Source of the DNA: Sulfuritalea sp.
Lineage (GTDB): Bacteria; Pseudomonadota; Gammaproteobacteria; Burkholderiales; Rhodocyclaceae
DNA: 21,017 nucleotides
Direction: 5' to 3'
Assembly: GCA_021738105.1 (NCBI GenBank)
Contig: JAIPCS010000031.1
Location: 1 to 21,017, forward strand
Position 1 is the stretch's first letter. Each line of letters opens with the position of its first letter. Made by a program: the position numbers and the translations under genes. This document shows positions 21,003-21,017 of the stretch, one piece after another. The notes under the pieces were generated by a model. That model was not told where the DNA came from. It saw only the letters and a program-made list of their open reading frames with translations, and did no database searches.

Positions 21003-21017
21003 AGGAGGATCCGAAAT
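21003..21017 (+). promoter_or_regulatory. Strong ribosome binding site at the window edge
   Basis: AGGAGG (21003-21008), seven bases, then AT as the last two bases. If the next base is G, a gene starts at 21016. Confidence 0.4.

Larger units (their letters stand above)
20662..21017. other. Right-end non-coding stretch with relic-like sequence
   Basis: No complete gene is seen in these 356 bases. A frame ending at the TGA 20790-20792 encodes VVAAQNPLEFKEYALQKRLGKH, which looks like the tail of a lost gene but matches nothing I recognise. GCCTTTGAAAGTTCAAGG near 20692 weakly echoes GCCTTGAAAGTTGAAAG just before the dehydrogenase relic (18709). The minus-strand open frame here is the translated inverted repeat, not a gene. 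Confidence 0.45.

Overview
The window reads as the end of a bacterial surface-polysaccharide (O-antigen or capsule type) locus and its scarred flank, from a Gram-negative bacterium, most likely a betaproteobacterium. The taxonomic guess rests on the short H-NS family protein with a YRNPATG..WSGRGR C-terminus, GC-rich housekeeping-style genes with frequent GTG/TTG starts, and REP-like palindromes. I could not test it by search.

Layout. 1-432 is the end of a secreted-type FG-GAP/VCBS repeat protein. 433-1101 is a 669-base, AT-rich, non-coding gap with a large imperfect inverted repeat and a possible promoter. 1102-10587 is a tightly packed plus-strand block with lower GC: a Wzy-like polymerase/ligase, a Wzx-like flippase, an aldo/keto reductase, a GMC/FAD oxidoreductase, a methyltransferase, a WaaE-like family 2 glycosyltransferase, an asparagine-synthase-type amidotransferase and a second methyltransferase. 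At about 10.65 kb composition changes abruptly to GC-rich. 10675-17725 then carries wecB (UDP-GlcNAc 2-epimerase), an H-NS-like protein, a small coiled-coil protein with a clear terminator, a two-domain dehydrogenase (zinc-ADH-like plus Gfo/Idh/MocA), a heparinase II/III family protein and a WbuB-like family 4 glycosyltransferase.

17726-21017 is a junk-rich flank. It holds three different type II toxin-antitoxin modules (vapBC, mazEF on the minus strand, relBE). Between them lie copies of a composite REP-like repeat, a decayed copy of the first ~110 bases of the two-domain dehydrogenase gene, and a decayed H-NS C-terminus with an internal stop. These relics match pieces of the 11.8-12.8 kb region, so the flank looks like the debris of an earlier duplication or replacement of this locus.

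How the genes may work together (inference). WecB supplies UDP-ManNAc. The AKR/GMC pair and the two-domain dehydrogenase modify sugars by oxidation and reduction. The amidotransferase may amidate a uronic acid. The methyltransferases cap or decorate, the GT2 and GT4 enzymes assemble the repeat unit, and Wzx/Wzy flip and polymerise it. No initiating sugar-phosphate transferase and no Wza/Wzc export genes are present, so the locus must extend to the left or depend on genes elsewhere. The most checkable unusual points are a run of nine G inside the amidotransferase gene (possible phase variation), the AKR/GMC pair, the H-NS gene just past the composition boundary, and the shuffled relics in the right flank.
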